Shown piece after piece: positions 20,028 to 21,824 of a stretch of DNA of 21,824 nucleotides (position 1 is its first letter; every line of letters starts with the position of its first letter). The notes under the pieces are model-generated. The model was not told where the DNA came from. It worked only from the letters and a program-made list of their open reading frames with translations, and ran no database searches. Position numbers and translations under genes: made by a program. This DNA is from a virus. The stretch spans positions 1 to 21,824 of the IMG/VR virus record IMGVR_UViG_3300048672_000171; one strand, written 5' to 3'.

Positions 20028-21003
20028 AGAGTATCGTGAAAATAAATCCTGTAGTTACAGCCGACTGTCTGCAATGGACAGCAACCCACAGTCATTGCAA
20101 AATGATAGAACCGAAGAGAAAGATTTCTTCACGTTTGGTTCATTAGTAGATTGCTTGGCTTACACGCCAGATTTATTTGACTACAGATTCTACATCACAC
20201 CAATTCCTAAGCCGGGTGATGCTATGGGTAAATGGTTGGATGAATTCATGGCTGTAGAATTGCCACCGGACTACAAATTAGTAGATGTGACTGAAGTCAT
20301 TCTGCAGGCTCGCGCTAAAGTCCAGTATCAGATGAACTGGAAAGCTGAGACTGTGTTGGCTAAGTTTGAAGAGGTATGTTTTCCATATCTCGACGTCTTA
20401 GCTAAAGCCGGTGACAGGTTAGTAATAACTCAAGCAGACTATGATAAAGCACAGTCTTACATCGCTAGATTAGTGTCTAACGACTACGTAGGAAAGTACT
20501 TCATGAAACGTGAGAAGAATGTTGAACTACAATTTCAAGTTCCATGCTATTTTGAGATTGAAGATGTACCTTTCAAATCATTGTTAGACTGTATCTACAT
20601 TGACCACAATGCTAAGACCATTACTGTAGTTGACTTGAAGACCACTAGTAAACCACTATCAGATTTCGAACACTCATTTATCAGCTACAGGTATTACATT
20701 CAAGCAGCACTGTATCAGGAAGCTATTAGGCAAACTCATCAGGACGTATTAGTTAGAGGCTACAAGGTCTCAAATGAAACACTGTTTATTGTAATCAATG
20801 ACTTTGAAGCTCCAATGATTTGGGTTGCTCCAGCTCAGATGATTTCAACTGCATGGGTTGGTGGAATAACACGTTACGGTAAGAAGATTAAAGGAATTCA
20901 TCAATTAATTGAAGAATTTAAGTGGCACACTGAGAATAATTTATTTGATTACCCTGCATCTGTTTATCAGAATGAAGGAAAGCGTGTAATTGACGTATTA
21001 TGA
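20011..21003 (+). CDS. RecB-like PD-(D/E)XK nuclease
   Basis: The product is 330 aa. The N-terminal region has FFTFGSLVDCLAY (39-51), the G-x-x-x-D element of RecB/Cas4/lambda-exonuclease-like nucleases. The catalytic core is E172 (VELQF), D193 in KSLLDCIYID, and D208-L-K210 in VVDLKTTSKP. The RecB-type Q-x3-Y motif follows as Q231-AAL-Y235 (YYIQAALYQEAI). This is a processive exonuclease architecture. With the Sak4-like ATPase and ssDNA-binding protein it could make the 3' single strands for annealing or recombination. The ATG at 20011 lies inside the upstream gene and the stop overlaps the next ATG by 4 bp. Confidence 0.87.
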   Translation: MLQQLKEYRENKSCSYSRLSAMDSNPQSLQNDRTEEKDFFTFGSLVDCLAYTPDLFDYRFYITPIPKPGDAMGKWLDEFMAVELPPDYKLVDVTEVILQARAKVQYQMNWKAETVLAKFEEVCFPYLDVLAKAGDRLVITQADYDKAQSYIARLVSNDYVGKYFMKREKNVELQFQVPCYFEIEDVPFKSLLDCIYIDHNAKTITVVDLKTTSKPLSDFEHSFISYRYYIQAALYQEAIRQTHQDVLVRGYKVSNETLFIVINDFEAPMIWVAPAQMISTAWVGGITRYGKKIKGIHQLIEEFKWHTENNLFDYPASVYQNEGKRVIDVL

Positions 21004-21791
21004 TCTACTCTGAGATAATTCAACTCTCAGCAACTAATAAGATTCTACTCGAAGTCTTAGATGGGCGATCAGTAAGGTTAACTATTACTGCCGATTCTGT
21101 TAACACAGTTTACACTGGTCAGAAAATCACAGCTATTGTCATCAATCAAAAGAAATTCGTAGACACTGTTGAACAAAATAAGGTCTACGTTAAGATTGGT
21201 CAAGAGATGCAGATTTATCGCATTGTAGACATCAAATGTATTAACCAGAAGAAAGGCGTGTATCAGTTAAACACTGCTGTTCGTTCAAAGACTAGTTACT
21301 TTATCACTCCATTAGTAATGGATTCTAAAGAAACTATGAGGTGGAATCAATATTTCGTTAACTGTTACCTATTAGACATAGATTCAGTACCACAGCTTGG
21401 AATAGTTTATCGTTTCTTTAACACAGAGGACTACAAACAGTTTGAGTTGAGTTTGAGAAAACATCCAATGTTCGTTAGAGCACTGGAACCAGACTATCAG
21501 TACACTATGTTTATCTTTAACTTTAAGACGGCCGACTTTGATGATATCGAGAAGTTTCTTAAAGGTAAGTACAGTGCTTTATCAGTAACGGCAAAAAGAA
21601 GAATATTAACATTCCATAAAGCAACAGAAGACAGTGAAATAGGACACATTCTTTACAAGTCACCAGTCAGAAGAAAACAATTTGAGTTGGATTTTGGTGT
21701 GGAGATTAAAGAAGAGCTGGAACTCTATGATAAACCGCTGCTTGAAGTTGAATGTTGGAACCCTCCGGTTCAAGAAGAGCTAGCAATATGA
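21000..21791 (+). CDS. 263-aa hypothetical phage protein
   Basis: The product is beta-rich in the first 130 residues (VRLTITADSVNTVYTGQKIT, VYVKIGQEMQIYRIVDIKCI), which suggests an OB- or SH3-like barrel. The second part has YRFFNTEDYKQFELSLRKHP and a long segment that begins FDDIEKFLKGKYSALSVTA. The C-terminus is acidic. It overlaps the RecB-like nuclease gene by 4 bp and the following gene by 4 bp, so it may act with the nuclease. No family is recognised and there is no nucleotide-binding or nuclease motif. Confidence 0.8.
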   Translation: MIYSEIIQLSATNKILLEVLDGRSVRLTITADSVNTVYTGQKITAIVINQKKFVDTVEQNKVYVKIGQEMQIYRIVDIKCINQKKGVYQLNTAVRSKTSYFITPLVMDSKETMRWNQYFVNCYLLDIDSVPQLGIVYRFFNTEDYKQFELSLRKHPMFVRALEPDYQYTMFIFNFKTADFDDIEKFLKGKYSALSVTAKRRILTFHKATEDSEIGHILYKSPVRRKQFELDFGVEIKEELELYDKPLLEVECWNPPVQEELAI

Positions 21792-21824
21792 CAGAAGAAC
21801 TTGGGATTAAATTATTTGGGCGTA
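21788..21824 (+). CDS. Start of an unidentified gene, cut by window end
   Basis: The ATG overlaps the preceding stop by 4 bp (ATGA). The visible residues are MTEELGIKLFGR, with the frame open to the end of the window. Too little is present to identify it. Confidence 0.55.
   Translation, partial: MTEELGIKLFGR

Overview
This window looks like the early/middle region of a tailed double-stranded DNA phage, most likely one infecting a member of the Bacteroidota. About 40 genes all lie on the + strand and are packed with 1-14 bp overlaps or very short gaps. The content is phage replication and recombination genes together with an rIIA/rIIB pair. Two of the few real intergenic gaps carry a TAnnTTTG box, the Bacteroidota -7 promoter motif, and most genes lack a Shine-Dalgarno site. 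I see no virion structural genes, tRNA, CRISPR array, integrase or insertion sequence, so phage type and morphology cannot be decided.

Layout. (1) 1-2513: the 3' part of an unknown gene, a promoter, and a family A DNA polymerase with its own proofreading domain. (2) 2514-6851: an accessory block of about 15 very small genes. It includes two hydrophobic microproteins, five consecutive Cys-rich proteins of which four have zinc-ribbon or zinc-knuckle spacing, a pair of paralogous MN(R/K)KQEFI proteins, and recurring gene-junction sequences including a 32-bp exact direct repeat. Its base composition looks richer in G+C than the flanks, and its modular ends suggest shuffling by recombination. (3) 6862-11111: an SF2 (UvsW-like) helicase, small proteins, an AAA+ ATPase, a winged-helix-like protein and a DnaB-type replicative helicase. 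(4) 11114-15383: a Sak4-like recombination ATPase, an HTH-like protein, a probable ssDNA-binding protein, a Toprim primase, several small unknowns and a PD-(D/E)XK endonuclease. (5) 15383-19746: rIIA-like GHKL ATPase, a promoter with a palindrome, rIIB-like protein and a FtnA-type ferritin with a complete ferroxidase centre. (6) 19747-19844: a noncoding gap holding a long interrupted hairpin. (7) 19845-21824: a small protein, a RecB-like PD-(D/E)XK exonuclease, an unknown 263-aa protein and the start of one more gene.

Together the polymerase, replicative helicase, possible loader, primase and ssDNA-binding protein could form a nearly self-contained replisome. The UvsW-like helicase, Sak4-like ATPase and two nucleases supply recombination-dependent replication and junction processing. 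The rII pair suggests a function against host exclusion or defence, and the overlapping ferritin gene may add control of intracellular iron or oxidative damage. The strongest candidates for something new are the structured RNA after the ferritin gene, the ferritin itself within an rII operon, and the shuffled small-gene cassette.
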